NCBI RefSeq assembly: GCF_041435335.1
Contig: NZ_CP108430.1
Location: 1,178,001 to 1,242,000, forward strand
Source: Streptomyces sp. NBC_01283
Lineage (GTDB): Bacteria; Actinomycetota; Actinomycetes; Streptomycetales; Streptomycetaceae
Reading direction: 5' to 3'
DNA length: 64,000 nucleotides
Position 1 is the first letter of the stretch; the number at the start of each line of letters is the position of its first letter. Positions 34,441-42,345 of the stretch are shown here, in pieces. The translations under genes were made by a program, and so were the position numbers. Below the pieces are notes generated by a model. That model saw only the letters and a list, made by a program, of their open reading frames with translations, had not been told where the DNA came from and searched no databases.

Positions 34441-34857
34441 ATGAAGTACCTGGTGATGGTTCAGGGCACGCAGGCGGACTACGCGGCGCAGAGCGGCAAG
34501 GCCAACGCGACCAGCCCGGCGTGGAGCGAGAAGGACCTGCAGTCGATGTTCGCCTTCATGGGCGCGCTCAACGACGATCTGGCCGAGTCCGGCGAGATCG
34601 TCGACGCACAGGGTCTGGCCGAGCCCGCCCGGACCCGCCTGGTCGACGTGGACAAGGACGGCCGCCCCGTGATCACGGACGGTCCCTACGGCGAGACGAA
34701 GGAAGTGCTCGCCGGGTACTGGGTCCTCGACTGCGCGAGCCTGGACCGCGTCACGGAGATCGCCAACCGGATCCAGCAGTGCCCGGTTCCCGAGGGCGCT
34801 CCCCTGTATCCCGTCGTGATCCGCCCCATCATGGGCGGCCCCGACGCAGCGTGCTGA
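34441..34857 (+). CDS. DGPF/YCII-domain protein linked to second ECF42 sigma factor
   Basis: A 138-residue YCII-related protein. MKYLVMVQGTQADYAA starts the fold, and ITDGPYGETKEVLAGYWVLD is the DGPF core near residues 80-99, followed by IANRIQQCPVPEG. It is about 20 residues longer than the first DGPF protein of this window, mainly in the middle, and clearly divergent from it, so the two modules are not a recent duplication. Function is unknown beyond its association with ECF42 sigma factors. ATG 34441 has a GAGGAG site. It overlaps the sigma gene by 7 bases. Confidence 0.88.
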   Translation: MKYLVMVQGTQADYAAQSGKANATSPAWSEKDLQSMFAFMGALNDDLAESGEIVDAQGLAEPARTRLVDVDKDGRPVITDGPYGETKEVLAGYWVLDCASLDRVTEIANRIQQCPVPEGAPLYPVVIRPIMGGPDAAC

Positions 34858-36089
34858 CACCTCAAACCGAGGTCGAGGACCTGCTGCGCCTGCACGCGCC
34901 GCAGGTCCTCGGCGCACTCCTGCGCCGGTACGGGCACTTCGGCGAGGCCGAGGACGCCGCGCAGGAGGCTCTGCTCGCCGCGGCGCGGCAGTGGCCCGAG
35001 CAGGGCGCTCCCGAGAATCCGCGCGGGTGGCTGATCCGGGTCGCCTCCCGGCGGCTCATGGATCAGCTGCGCAGTGACGAGGCGCGGCGCAGGCGGGAGG
35101 AGGAGGCCGCCCAGCTCTCGCCGCGGGACACCTTCACGGCGCCCGCGCCCGGCGAGAGCCGCGCACCGTCCGACGACGACACGCTGACCCTGCTCTTCCT
35201 GTGCTGCCACCCAGTGCTGAGCCCGGCCGCGCAGGTCGCGCTGACGCTGCGCGCGGTCGGCGGTCTGACCACGGCCGAGGTCGCCCGCGCCCACCTCGTG
35301 CCCGAGGCGACCATGGCACAGCGGATCAGCAGGGCCAAGGCGAAGGTCAAGGGCATGCCCTTCCGGCAGCCGGGCCCCGCGGACCGTGACCAGCGGCTCG
35401 CGGTGGTGCTCCAGGTGCTCTACCTGATCTTCAACGAGGGGTACACGGCGACCTCCGGCAATGCCCTGCACCGCGCGGACCTGGCGCGTGAGGCGATCCG
35501 GCTCACCCGGTCCGTGCGCACGCTGCTGCCCGGGGAGGGCGCGGTGACCGGGCTGCTCGCACTCATGCTGCTCACCGAGGCGCGCAGCGCGGCACGCACC
35601 GGACCGCACGGGGAGCTCGTCCCGCTCGACGAACAGGACCGCTCGCGCTGGGACCGGCGTGCGATCGAGGAGGGCTGCGACCTCGTCGAGGAGGCACTGT
35701 CCCAAGGCCCCGCGGGGGCCTATCAGTTGCAGGCGGCGATCGCGGCGCTGCACGACGAGGCCGAGCGTGCCGACGACACCGACTGGCCGCAGATCCTCGC
35801 CCTCTACGACATCCTCGTACGCCGTACTCCCGAACCCATGGCCCTGCTCAGCCGGGCCGTGGCCGTCGCCATGGTGCACGGGCCCCGCGCCGGTCTCGCC
35901 GAAGTCGCCGAGCTGGAGGAGCGGTTGACGGGCCATCACCGGCTGGATGCCGTGCGCGCCCATCTCCTGGAGCGGGCGGGCGCGACGGACGCGGCCCGCG
36001 CCGCCTACCAGTTGGCGGCCAGGCGTACGCTGAGCATCCCCGAGACGCGCTACCTGCAGATGCGCGCGGCCCGCCTGCTGTCGAGATGA
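34851..36089 (+). CDS. ECF42-group RNA polymerase sigma factor, second copy
   Basis: A 412-residue sigma factor from GTG 34851, inside the end of the DGPF gene. Sigma-2 includes YGHFGEAEDAAQEALLAAARQWP and GWLIRVASRRLMDQLRSD; sigma-4 includes LFLCCHPVLSPAAQVALTLRAVGG and LVPEATMAQRISRAKAKVK. The C-terminal extension has VLYLIFNEGYTATSG and TPR-like helices to the end. It differs enough from the first copy at 24931 to have its own signal. It overlaps the following SUMF1-fold gene by ATGA, making a coupled three-gene operon, and no anti-sigma factor is present. Confidence 0.92.
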   Translation: MLTPQTEVEDLLRLHAPQVLGALLRRYGHFGEAEDAAQEALLAAARQWPEQGAPENPRGWLIRVASRRLMDQLRSDEARRRREEEAAQLSPRDTFTAPAPGESRAPSDDDTLTLLFLCCHPVLSPAAQVALTLRAVGGLTTAEVARAHLVPEATMAQRISRAKAKVKGMPFRQPGPADRDQRLAVVLQVLYLIFNEGYTATSGNALHRADLAREAIRLTRSVRTLLPGEGAVTGLLALMLLTEARSAARTGPHGELVPLDEQDRSRWDRRAIEEGCDLVEEALSQGPAGAYQLQAAIAALHDEAERADDTDWPQILALYDILVRRTPEPMALLSRAVAVAMVHGPRAGLAEVAELEERLTGHHRLDAVRAHLLERAGATDAARAAYQLAARRTLSIPETRYLQMRAARLLSR

Positions 36090-36760
36090 GCATGAGTACG
36101 GAGAACGAGATGATCCGCGTCCCGGCGGGGCGGGTGACGCTGTCGGACCGGCGGACGCAACGCAGTTGGCCGGTCGAGGTCGCGGCCCACGACCTCGCGC
36201 GGTTCCCCGTCACGCAGGAGCAGTACGCGCAGGTCACCGGCGAGCGGCCGAGCACCGCGCGCGGCGACCGGCTGCCCGTCGAGGGCGTTTCCTGGCTGGA
36301 CGCGGTCCACTACTGCAACGCCTTGTCCCTGCGGGAGGGGCTGACCCCCGCCTACCGCCTGCCCTCTGGCGATGACGACGCCGGGTGGGACGCGTCCGCC
36401 GACGGCTACCGGCTGCCGACCGAGGCGGAGTGGGAGCACGCGTGCCGGGCCGGTACGGCTGGTGCGCGGTACGGGCCGCTCGACGAGATCGCCTGGCACG
36501 GTGGCAACGGCTCCGGACGGATCCACGACGTGGGCGGCAAGCAGCCCAACGCGTGGGGCCTGTACGACATGCTGGGCAACGTCTGGGAATGGTGCTGGGA
36601 CCTCTACGACCCGGAGGTCTACGGCACCTATCGGGTGCTCCGCGGCGGTGGCTGGTTCGACGAGCACTGGAGCTGCCGGGCGTCGGTGCGGCGCCGCAGC
36701 CATCCGACGTTCCGGATCGACGACGTAGGCTTCCGCGTCGCACGGAACCCCACCCGTTGA
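36086..36760 (+). CDS. SUMF1/FGE-fold protein lacking one active-site cysteine
   Basis: A 224-residue protein with the formylglycine-generating-enzyme (SUMF1) fold: VTLSDRRTQ, RFPVTQEQYAQVTG, PVEGVSWLDAVHYCNALS, YRLPTEAEWEHACRAG, NAWGLYDMLGNVWEWCWD and RGGGWFDEHWSCRASVRR. True FGEs use a Cys pair (CxxxxC) in this last segment to bind copper; here only the second Cys remains and the first position is Asp. It is therefore unlikely to make formylglycine and may be an EgtB/PvdO-like or non-catalytic member. ATGA overlap with the ECF42 gene ties it to that regulon. No sulfatase is nearby. Confidence 0.85.
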   Translation: MSMSTENEMIRVPAGRVTLSDRRTQRSWPVEVAAHDLARFPVTQEQYAQVTGERPSTARGDRLPVEGVSWLDAVHYCNALSLREGLTPAYRLPSGDDDAGWDASADGYRLPTEAEWEHACRAGTAGARYGPLDEIAWHGGNGSGRIHDVGGKQPNAWGLYDMLGNVWEWCWDLYDPEVYGTYRVLRGGGWFDEHWSCRASVRRRSHPTFRIDDVGFRVARNPTR

Positions 36761-37070
36761 TCCGGAGTCGTCAGGCTGCCAGGGTCACCGCCTCCGCCGC
36801 CGGGGTGCGCAGCGTCCGGCGCGCGGTGCCGACGCCGGCCGAGGGCGTCCTGGACGTAACGCAGCTCACAGGAACAGGCCCCCGACCTGGGAACACCGGC
36901 TATTGGTTCACCGTTGAACAGTACGTAGGTCCCGATCGCGATTCCCCCGTCCGGTCGGGGCCTACCTCTATTTTCGACCGCCCATGTCCATTTCGGTCCG
37001 TTTCACGCCTTCGAGCGCGAATATGCCAACCGCACCGCGCGGCGCACCTCCGGAGCGGCATCATGCGTTC
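36761..37070. other. Intergenic stretch without a supported gene
   Basis: This 310-bp stretch holds two inverted repeats: GTTCA-n4-TGAAC at about 36906-36919, and TAGGTCCCGA with TCGGGGCCTA (one mismatch) at about 36926-36964. On the minus strand a short frame ending RRTLRTPAAEAVTLAA runs to a TGA near 36775 and could be a 3' remnant of a lost gene, but I do not recognise it. No RNA gene is seen. Confidence 0.5.
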
Positions 37071-37397
37071 ATGGACGGCGCCAAGCCTGTGCAGGTCTTG
37101 TTCACACCCGACGAGTACGAAGCGGTCCTGCGGAACGCGGACCAACTCGGCCTCCCGGTCGATGAGTTCATACGCCGGGCCGTGACCGTCGACGCGACGG
37201 AACTCCCCTGCCCCACCGCCGGGTCCCGGCCCGGCTCCGGCGCCCCGGCGGCCGTGCCGCCCATCCGCCGCAGCCTGGGACCCGGTGGCGCCCCGGCGCT
37301 CCAGCGCTTCCTCGACACCCTCGCGACCACGGTGGAGCCCGCCCCCGAGGAGCGGGTTCCACCCCAGCCGACGGTCCGCAGCTGCTCCGAGCAGTGA
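37071..37397 (+). CDS. Small hypothetical protein with RHH-like N-terminus
   Basis: A 108-residue protein I do not recognise. Residues 6-38 (VQVLFTPDEYEAVLRNADQLGLPVDEFIRRAV) have the strand-helix-helix pattern of ribbon-helix-helix DNA-binding proteins; the rest is Pro/Ala/Gly-rich with a short helix (ALQRFLDTLATTV). A GGAG lies 15 bases before ATG 37071, further than usual; ATG 37023 is an in-frame alternative adding 16 residues. It converges on the asparagine synthase gene with 17 bp between stops. The frame has the strong third-position GC bias of real genes. It could be a small transcriptional regulator. Confidence 0.55.
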   Translation: MDGAKPVQVLFTPDEYEAVLRNADQLGLPVDEFIRRAVTVDATELPCPTAGSRPGSGAPAAVPPIRRSLGPGGAPALQRFLDTLATTVEPAPEERVPPQPTVRSCSEQ

Positions 37398-37414
37398 ACC
37401 CGGGGCGGTGAGGC

Positions 37415-39256
37415 TCAGACCAGGGAAATCTCCGGCTTGTAGAGGTCGAGCCAGAGCGCCAGGTCGAGCGTGCGTTCGAGGCCACGCCGGGACACCTGAG
37501 TGATCTGCGGCACGTCGCGTCCTGCCGCCCGCAGCACCCGGTCCCGGTCGACGAGGTCGAAGACCGGGTGGGCGGGCTCGGCGAGGAGATCCTTGACGTG
37601 CTCCTGGAGGGCGAGGGCGTACTTGGGGTCCTGCGTGGAGGGATAGGGGCTCTTCACCCGGTCGTACACGGAGCGCGGCAGGACGTCCGCCGTCGCCTCC
37701 CGCAGCAGACTCTTCTCCCTGCCGTCGAAGGACTTCAGGGACCAGGGGGCGTTGTAGACGTACTCGACCAGGCGGTGGTCGCAGAACGGCACCCGCACCT
37801 CGAGCCCGACGGCCATGCTCGCGCGGTCCTTGCGGTCGAGCAGGATGCGCACGAACCGGGTCAGGTGCAGATGGCAGATCTTGCGCATCCGGAACTCGAA
37901 GTCGCTCTCGCCGTCGAGGCGCCGGATCCCGGCGACGGCGGTGTCGTAGCTGCCCTGGATGTACGAGGGCAGGTCGAGGGCGGCGGTCAGGTCCGGCCGC
38001 AGGACGTCGGCGTCGTCGCCGAAGTGCTCGGCGAACCGCACCAACCAGGGGAAGGTGTCGGCGTTGCGGGCGTCCTCGTCGAAGAACTGCAGGTAGCCGC
38101 CGAAGACTTCGTCCGCCGACTCCCCCGAGAGCGCGACCGTCGAGTGCTCGCGGATGGACCGGAAGAGGAGGTAGAGGGAGGCGTCCATGTCGCCGAAGCC
38201 CATGGGCAGGTCGCGGGCGCGGATCATCCTGGCCCGGACCTCGGGGTCGGCGAGGGCGTGCGAGTCCAGGACGATGTCGCGGTGATCGGTGCCGGCCGCC
38301 TTGGCCACGTCGTGCACGTACGGCGTGTCGGGGGTGGAGCGCAGCGCGTCGGCGACGAAGTTCTCGCTCTGGCCGACGAAGTCGACGGCGAAGCTGCGTA
38401 CGGTCTCGCCCGCTTCGCCGAGTTGACGTGCCGCGATCGCGGTCATCGCCGAGGAGTCGAGGCCGCCGGAGAGCAGGGTGCAGCGCGGCACGTCCGAGAC
38501 CAGCTGCCGGCGCACGATGTCGTCCAGGAGCTCGCGCACCTTGGCGACGGACTCCACGCGGTCGTCGGGGTGCGGACGGGTCTCCAACTGCCAGTAGACG
38601 TGGCGGCGCAGACCGGCGCGGTCGACGGTCACGACGGTGCCGGGCTCGACCTCGTTCATGCCGTCCCACACGGCGTGGCCGGGGGTCTTGACCATGGCGA
38701 AGAGCTCTCGCAGCCCGTCGGCGGTCACGCGGGCGCGCGCCAGCGGGTTGGCGAGGATCGCCTTGGGCTCGGAGCCGAACAGGACGCCGTCCGGGGTCTC
38801 GTAGTAGTAGAAGGGCTTGATGCCCATCCGGTCGCGGATCATGACGAGCTTGTCGTGCCTGCCGTCCCACACCGCGAACGCGTACATGCCGTTGAGCCGC
38901 TCGGCGAGCGCCTCGCCCCACTCCAGATAGCCGCGCAGGACGACCTCGGTGTCGGATTCGGTGGTGAACTCATGGCCGCGCCCGGCCAGTTCGCGGCGGA
39001 GTTCGGTGAAGTTGTAGGTCTCCCCCGAGTAGACGAGGGCGACGGTGCCGTGCGGTGTCCGCACGGTCATGGGCTGGCGCCCACCGGGCAGGTCGATGAT
39101 CGCGAGCCTGCGGTGACCGAGCCCGGCGGGGCCTTCGATCCAGGTTCCGCGGTCGTCGGGGCCGCGGCAGGACATCGTCTCGGTCATCGCGTCCAGCGTC
39201 CCGGATGCGGACCGCAGATCGCGGTCGAAGGAGACCCAGCCAGTAATGCCACACAT
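37415..39256 (-). CDS. asnB: Asparagine synthase (glutamine-hydrolysing)
   Basis: A 613-residue class II amidotransferase. The N-terminal glutaminase domain starts MCGITGWV with the nucleophile Cys2 and contains RRLAIIDLPGG. The synthetase domain begins near residue 240 with the pyrophosphate loop LLSGGLDSSAMTA, followed by ALSGESADEVFGGY and RKDRASMAVGLEVRVPFCD. It makes asparagine from aspartate, glutamine and ATP, or amidates a related carboxylate. Length and motifs match actinobacterial AsnB. Start ATG 39256 has a strong AGGAGGT site. It has no biosynthetic neighbours, so a general metabolic role is more likely than a tailoring one. Confidence 0.93.
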   Translation of the reverse strand: MCGITGWVSFDRDLRSASGTLDAMTETMSCRGPDDRGTWIEGPAGLGHRRLAIIDLPGGRQPMTVRTPHGTVALVYSGETYNFTELRRELAGRGHEFTTESDTEVVLRGYLEWGEALAERLNGMYAFAVWDGRHDKLVMIRDRMGIKPFYYYETPDGVLFGSEPKAILANPLARARVTADGLRELFAMVKTPGHAVWDGMNEVEPGTVVTVDRAGLRRHVYWQLETRPHPDDRVESVAKVRELLDDIVRRQLVSDVPRCTLLSGGLDSSAMTAIAARQLGEAGETVRSFAVDFVGQSENFVADALRSTPDTPYVHDVAKAAGTDHRDIVLDSHALADPEVRARMIRARDLPMGFGDMDASLYLLFRSIREHSTVALSGESADEVFGGYLQFFDEDARNADTFPWLVRFAEHFGDDADVLRPDLTAALDLPSYIQGSYDTAVAGIRRLDGESDFEFRMRKICHLHLTRFVRILLDRKDRASMAVGLEVRVPFCDHRLVEYVYNAPWSLKSFDGREKSLLREATADVLPRSVYDRVKSPYPSTQDPKYALALQEHVKDLLAEPAHPVFDLVDRDRVLRAAGRDVPQITQVSRRGLERTLDLALWLDLYKPEISLV

Positions 39257-39435
39257 GCGCTACCTCCTGCATCACGCTGCCTGTGCGCCGCACCCGAGAA
39301 ACTGAATGCAGATCACACTAGGTGTAGACAGCAGCTATATCGCCAGCGTGGGCCCGTCACCTGCATACGGTCAATGCGCCGGTAACACGGAACGGCGCAT
39401 TCCGGCCAACGGCAAAGACTTCCCCAAAGGGGCTC

Positions 39436-40092
39436 TCACCTGCGCTTTTCTTCAGCGGCGGAGGCGGCTCGGAGAGCGTCACGCAGCAGCGTCGCCGCCT
39501 CGTCACGAGCGTGCCCGATCGCGTCCGGGAAGACGTTCAAGCCGTGCGCGACCAGCGCACCCTCGTGGAGCAACATGAGGGTGCGGCCGAGCTTCGCCGC
39601 ACGCCGGGGCGCGACGTCGCGGGCGAGGTCGGTGAACAGGGCGAGCATCCAGGCCTTCTGGCCGGCGATGACCTGATACGCGGGGTGCGCGGGGTCACTG
39701 ATCTCGGCGTGCGCCTTGACCATGCTGCAGCCCTTGGTGCTGAACGCGCCCGCCCAGTCGCGCGCGGCATCGAAAACGGCCAGGATCCTGGCCCGCGGAG
39801 TGGTCGCGCCCTCGACGTACGGCGCGAGGAAGACCTGCCAGCGCTCGTCTCGGGCCGCCAGATACTCGACGACGATCTGCTCCTTGGAGCCGAACCGGTC
39901 GTACAGCGTCTTCTTCGTGACCCCGGCCTCGGCCGCGATGAGATCCACCCCGACGGCGTGGATGCCGCGGTCGTAGAACAGCGCGCTCGCGGCATCGAGC
40001 ACGCGCCGCGCGCCCGACGTCATGGCGATCCTGCGCGGCGCGCTCCCGGCACCCGCGGTGGCCTTCGCGATCCCACTCACCCTGTCACCCAT
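39436..40092 (-). CDS. TetR-family transcriptional regulator, divergent from EamA transporter
   Basis: A 218-residue TetR-type repressor. The DNA-binding domain spans ARRVLDAASALFYDRG and AEAGVTKKTLYDRFGSKEQIVVEYL (about residues 28-75); the C-terminal ligand domain contains KGCSMVKAHAEISDPAHPAY, typical of AcrR/YcdC-like members. The start is uncertain: ATG 40092 follows GGAGGT almost without spacing, while ATG 40023, which has a better-spaced AGGAT, begins just before the first helix. Two 20-bp palindromes in the divergent promoter region next to it are its likely operators, controlling itself and the EamA permease. Confidence 0.9.
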   Translation of the reverse strand: MGDRVSGIAKATAGAGSAPRRIAMTSGARRVLDAASALFYDRGIHAVGVDLIAAEAGVTKKTLYDRFGSKEQIVVEYLAARDERWQVFLAPYVEGATTPRARILAVFDAARDWAGAFSTKGCSMVKAHAEISDPAHPAYQVIAGQKAWMLALFTDLARDVAPRRAAKLGRTLMLLHEGALVAHGLNVFPDAIGHARDEAATLLRDALRAASAAEEKRR

Positions 40093-40100
40093 ACCTCCAT

Positions 40101-40148
40101 AGTAAACCGATCTGTATACTCGGCAGCCAGTAAACAGATCGGTTTACT
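40101..40148. promoter_or_regulatory. Pair of TetR operators between tetR and eamA
   Basis: AGTAAACCGATCTGTATACT (40101-40120) and AGTAAACAGATCGGTTTACT (40129-40148) are two near-palindromic 20-bp sites, centres 28 bp apart. The outer arms also form a perfect 15-bp inverted repeat (40101-40115 with 40134-40148). They fill the divergent promoter region, starting 9 bp from the TetR ATG and ending 55 bp before the EamA ATG. Confidence 0.8.
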
Positions 40149-40203
40149 TCACCGTCCACTCCTGACGGCCTCCAAGAACCGCAACCGCCATCGGAGGAAC
40201 GCC

Positions 40204-41154
40204 ATGAACGTCCTGCTCTCGATCGCGTTCGTACTGACCTGGAGCTCGGGTTTCATCGGAGCCAAGCTGGGCGCCGGGAGCGCGTCCGCCGTCACGGTCC
40301 TGATGTGGCGGTTCCTGCCGCTGGCCCTGGTGCTCGTGGTCGTCGCCCTCACCGTGGCACGGGCTTCCTGGCGCGGACTCACGGCCCGCGACGCGCTACG
40401 GCAGGCGGTGGTCGGGGCGCTGTCGCAGAGCGGCTATCTGCTCACCGTGTACTACGCGATCCAGCTCGGCGTCTCCAGCGGCACCACCGCCCTGATCGAC
40501 GGCACCCAGCCGCTGGTCGCGGGCGCCCTGGCCGGCCCCCTGCTCGGCCAGTACGTCTCGCGCACGCAGTGGGTGGGCCTCGGCCTCGGCGTGACCGGGG
40601 TCGTCATCGTGACCGCGGCGGACGCCATGGGCGGCACCGATGCGCCCTGGTGGGCCTACCTGGTGCCGTTCCTCGGGATGTTCTCGCTGGTCGCGGCGAC
40701 CTTCCTGGACCGCCGCTCCCCCCACCCGGTCGCCCCGGCGGTCTCCATGACGGTCCACTGCGTGACCAGCGCCGTCATCTTCACGGCGCTCGCCGTGGGC
40801 GCGGGCGCCGCGACACCGCCGGCCGAGTCGTCGTTCTGGGCGGCGATCAGCTGGCTGGTGACCCTCTCCACCTTCGGCGGGTACGGGCTCTACTGGCTGA
40901 TCCTGCGGCGCTCCGGTGTCACGCAGGTCAACACGCTCATGTTCCTGATGGCGCCGGTGACCGCCCTGTGGGGCGCCCTGATGTTCGGCGAACCCTTCGG
41001 CGTACAGACGGCGCTGGGCCTCGCGGTCGGGCTCGCGGCGGTCGCGGTCGTGCACCGGGGCAAGGACTCGACGGCCACGGTGGTGCGCTCCGGGCGGGAG
41101 GCGGAGGCGGCCACCGCCGCGCCGCGTCAGTCCGCCAGCCGGAAGTCCGCGTAG
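40204..41154 (+). CDS. EamA/DMT-family transporter
   Basis: A 316-residue drug/metabolite transporter with ten predicted membrane helices in two EamA repeats. The first repeat has SIAFVLTWSSGFIGAKLGAGSASAVTVLMWRF and the second starts near PWWAYLVPFLGMFSLVAATFLDRR. EamA proteins export amino acids, metabolites or drugs. ATG 40204 has a CGGAGGAA site. Control by the divergent TetR protein is strongly suggested by the operator pair upstream, pointing to induction by a substrate or toxic compound. The last 28 bases overlap the convergent cupin gene, an unusually long tail-to-tail overlap. Confidence 0.92.
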   Translation: MNVLLSIAFVLTWSSGFIGAKLGAGSASAVTVLMWRFLPLALVLVVVALTVARASWRGLTARDALRQAVVGALSQSGYLLTVYYAIQLGVSSGTTALIDGTQPLVAGALAGPLLGQYVSRTQWVGLGLGVTGVVIVTAADAMGGTDAPWWAYLVPFLGMFSLVAATFLDRRSPHPVAPAVSMTVHCVTSAVIFTALAVGAGAATPPAESSFWAAISWLVTLSTFGGYGLYWLILRRSGVTQVNTLMFLMAPVTALWGALMFGEPFGVQTALGLAVGLAAVAVVHRGKDSTATVVRSGREAEAATAAPRQSASRKSA

Positions 41155-41573
41155 TCGAAGCCGGGCGCGACGACACAGCTCACCAGGACCGGTTCGTCGC
41201 CGGTGGGGCGCGCCGCCTGCCACACACCGCCGGGGACCAGGATCTGCGGGCGCTCGCCGTGCTCGACTCCCGGGCCCAGGCGCATGGGTGCCGCGCCCTC
41301 CTTCGGGAGCTCGCCGTCACCTCCCAGGCGCAGGTCAAGGGCTCCGCCGCGGTGCCACAGCCAGATCTCGTCGGAGCGCACCACGTGCCAGCGGGACTCC
41401 TCTCCCGGGCAGAGCAGGAAGTAGATGGCGGTGGCCGCCGTCCGCGCGCCGGGGTAGCCGGTGGGCGTGAAGGAGTGGCCCGACGCCCAGGTCTCGACGA
41501 ACCAGCCGCCTTCCGGATGCGGCTCCATGCCCAACTCGCTCGCCAGGGCGGGGCGTTCACTCGCGTCGTTCAT
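41127..41573 (-). CDS. Cupin-fold protein (DUF985 family)
   Basis: A 148-residue beta-barrel protein of the DUF985/YML079-like cupin family. LGMEPHPEGGWFVETW opens the fold, AATAIYFLLCPGEESRWHVVRSDEIWLWHRG is the first cupin strand set, and QILVPGGVWQAARP with VVAPGFDYADFRLA is the second. Structural relatives resemble sugar epimerases or nutrient-binding proteins, but no function is established. ATG 41573 fits the conserved start. It overlaps the 3' end of the convergent EamA gene by 28 bases. Confidence 0.87.
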   Translation of the reverse strand: MNDASERPALASELGMEPHPEGGWFVETWASGHSFTPTGYPGARTAATAIYFLLCPGEESRWHVVRSDEIWLWHRGGALDLRLGGDGELPKEGAAPMRLGPGVEHGERPQILVPGGVWQAARPTGDEPVLVSCVVAPGFDYADFRLAD

Positions 41574-41711
41574 GCGTGCTCTCCGTTCCGGAGGTCGGTG
41601 GGGACACGGAGGCCGAGGAGCTCTCCGGCTGTCGGCGCGACCGCACGGCCGACGATACGCAGCCGGGGCGGCGCATGCGGCGGACACACCGCACTCGCTC
41701 GCCGGCCGCCC

Positions 41712-42341
41712 TCACGGCGGGGTGAGGAAGGCCTGCACCGTGGGCGCGTACCGCTCGGTGATCTCGGCGACGGGTGTGCCGCGCAGGTGGGGCCCGCGGG
41801 CTATTCCGTACATCACGCCCAGGCCGAGCAGCGTGCCCACCGCGAGCTCGGCGCGCAGACCCGCGTCCGGCCCTTCGAGGCGTTCACCTAGGCGGCGCAC
41901 CACCTGCGTACGGAAGTTGCCGCGCAGGGTGTCGCCCTGTTCGCGGTGGAGGGGGGCGAAGACGATCCGCAGGATGGGGTCGGCGCCGTGCTCGGCCTGG
42001 CCGGTCAGCAGGTGGTGGACCATGTGGTGGCCCAGTACGGGCAGCGGTGCGTCGAGCAGGGCCTCGGCGTCGGCCTCGAAGGACATGATGCGGGCGAAGA
42101 GCGCGTCCTTGTTGCCGAAGTACTTCAGGATCAACGGCGCGCTCACACCGGCCCGTTCGGCCACCGCCTTGAGCGTGATGTCGGCGTGGGCGTGCCGGGC
42201 CATGAGGTGGCGGGCGGCGCGGACGATGGCGGCCTTGGTCGCTTCGGCGTCACGGCGGGCGGGGGCAGGGGCGGGAGCGGGAGCGCCGGATGCCGTTGCC
42301 GCGCCGGGGGCGGGTGCGGCCGGGTGGTCAGAGGTCTCCAT
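41712..42341 (-). CDS. TetR-family regulator downstream of MFS gene
   Basis: A 209-residue TetR protein. After a disordered Ala/Pro-rich N-terminal 30 residues comes the HTH domain AEATKAAIVRAARHLMARHAHADITLKAVAERAGVSAPLILKYFGNKDALFARI. The C-terminal ligand domain is all-helical. It is the second gene of an operon, starting 4 bp after the MFS stop. It very likely represses that operon through the two tandem 17-bp palindromes upstream of the MFS gene, a common arrangement for drug-efflux control. Confidence 0.92.
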   Translation of the reverse strand: METSDHPAAPAPGAATASGAPAPAPAPARRDAEATKAAIVRAARHLMARHAHADITLKAVAERAGVSAPLILKYFGNKDALFARIMSFEADAEALLDAPLPVLGHHMVHHLLTGQAEHGADPILRIVFAPLHREQGDTLRGNFRTQVVRRLGERLEGPDAGLRAELAVGTLLGLGVMYGIARGPHLRGTPVAEITERYAPTVQAFLTPP

Positions 42342-42345
42342 GGCG

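Noticed and set aside
36086..36760. Genuine formylglycine-generating enzyme
   Set aside because: One cysteine of the active-site pair is missing and no sulfatase gene is near.
37568..39385. 605-codon frame opposite asnB
   Set aside because: Shadow of the asparagine synthase gene, which has Cys2 and the SGGLDSS loop in the other strand.
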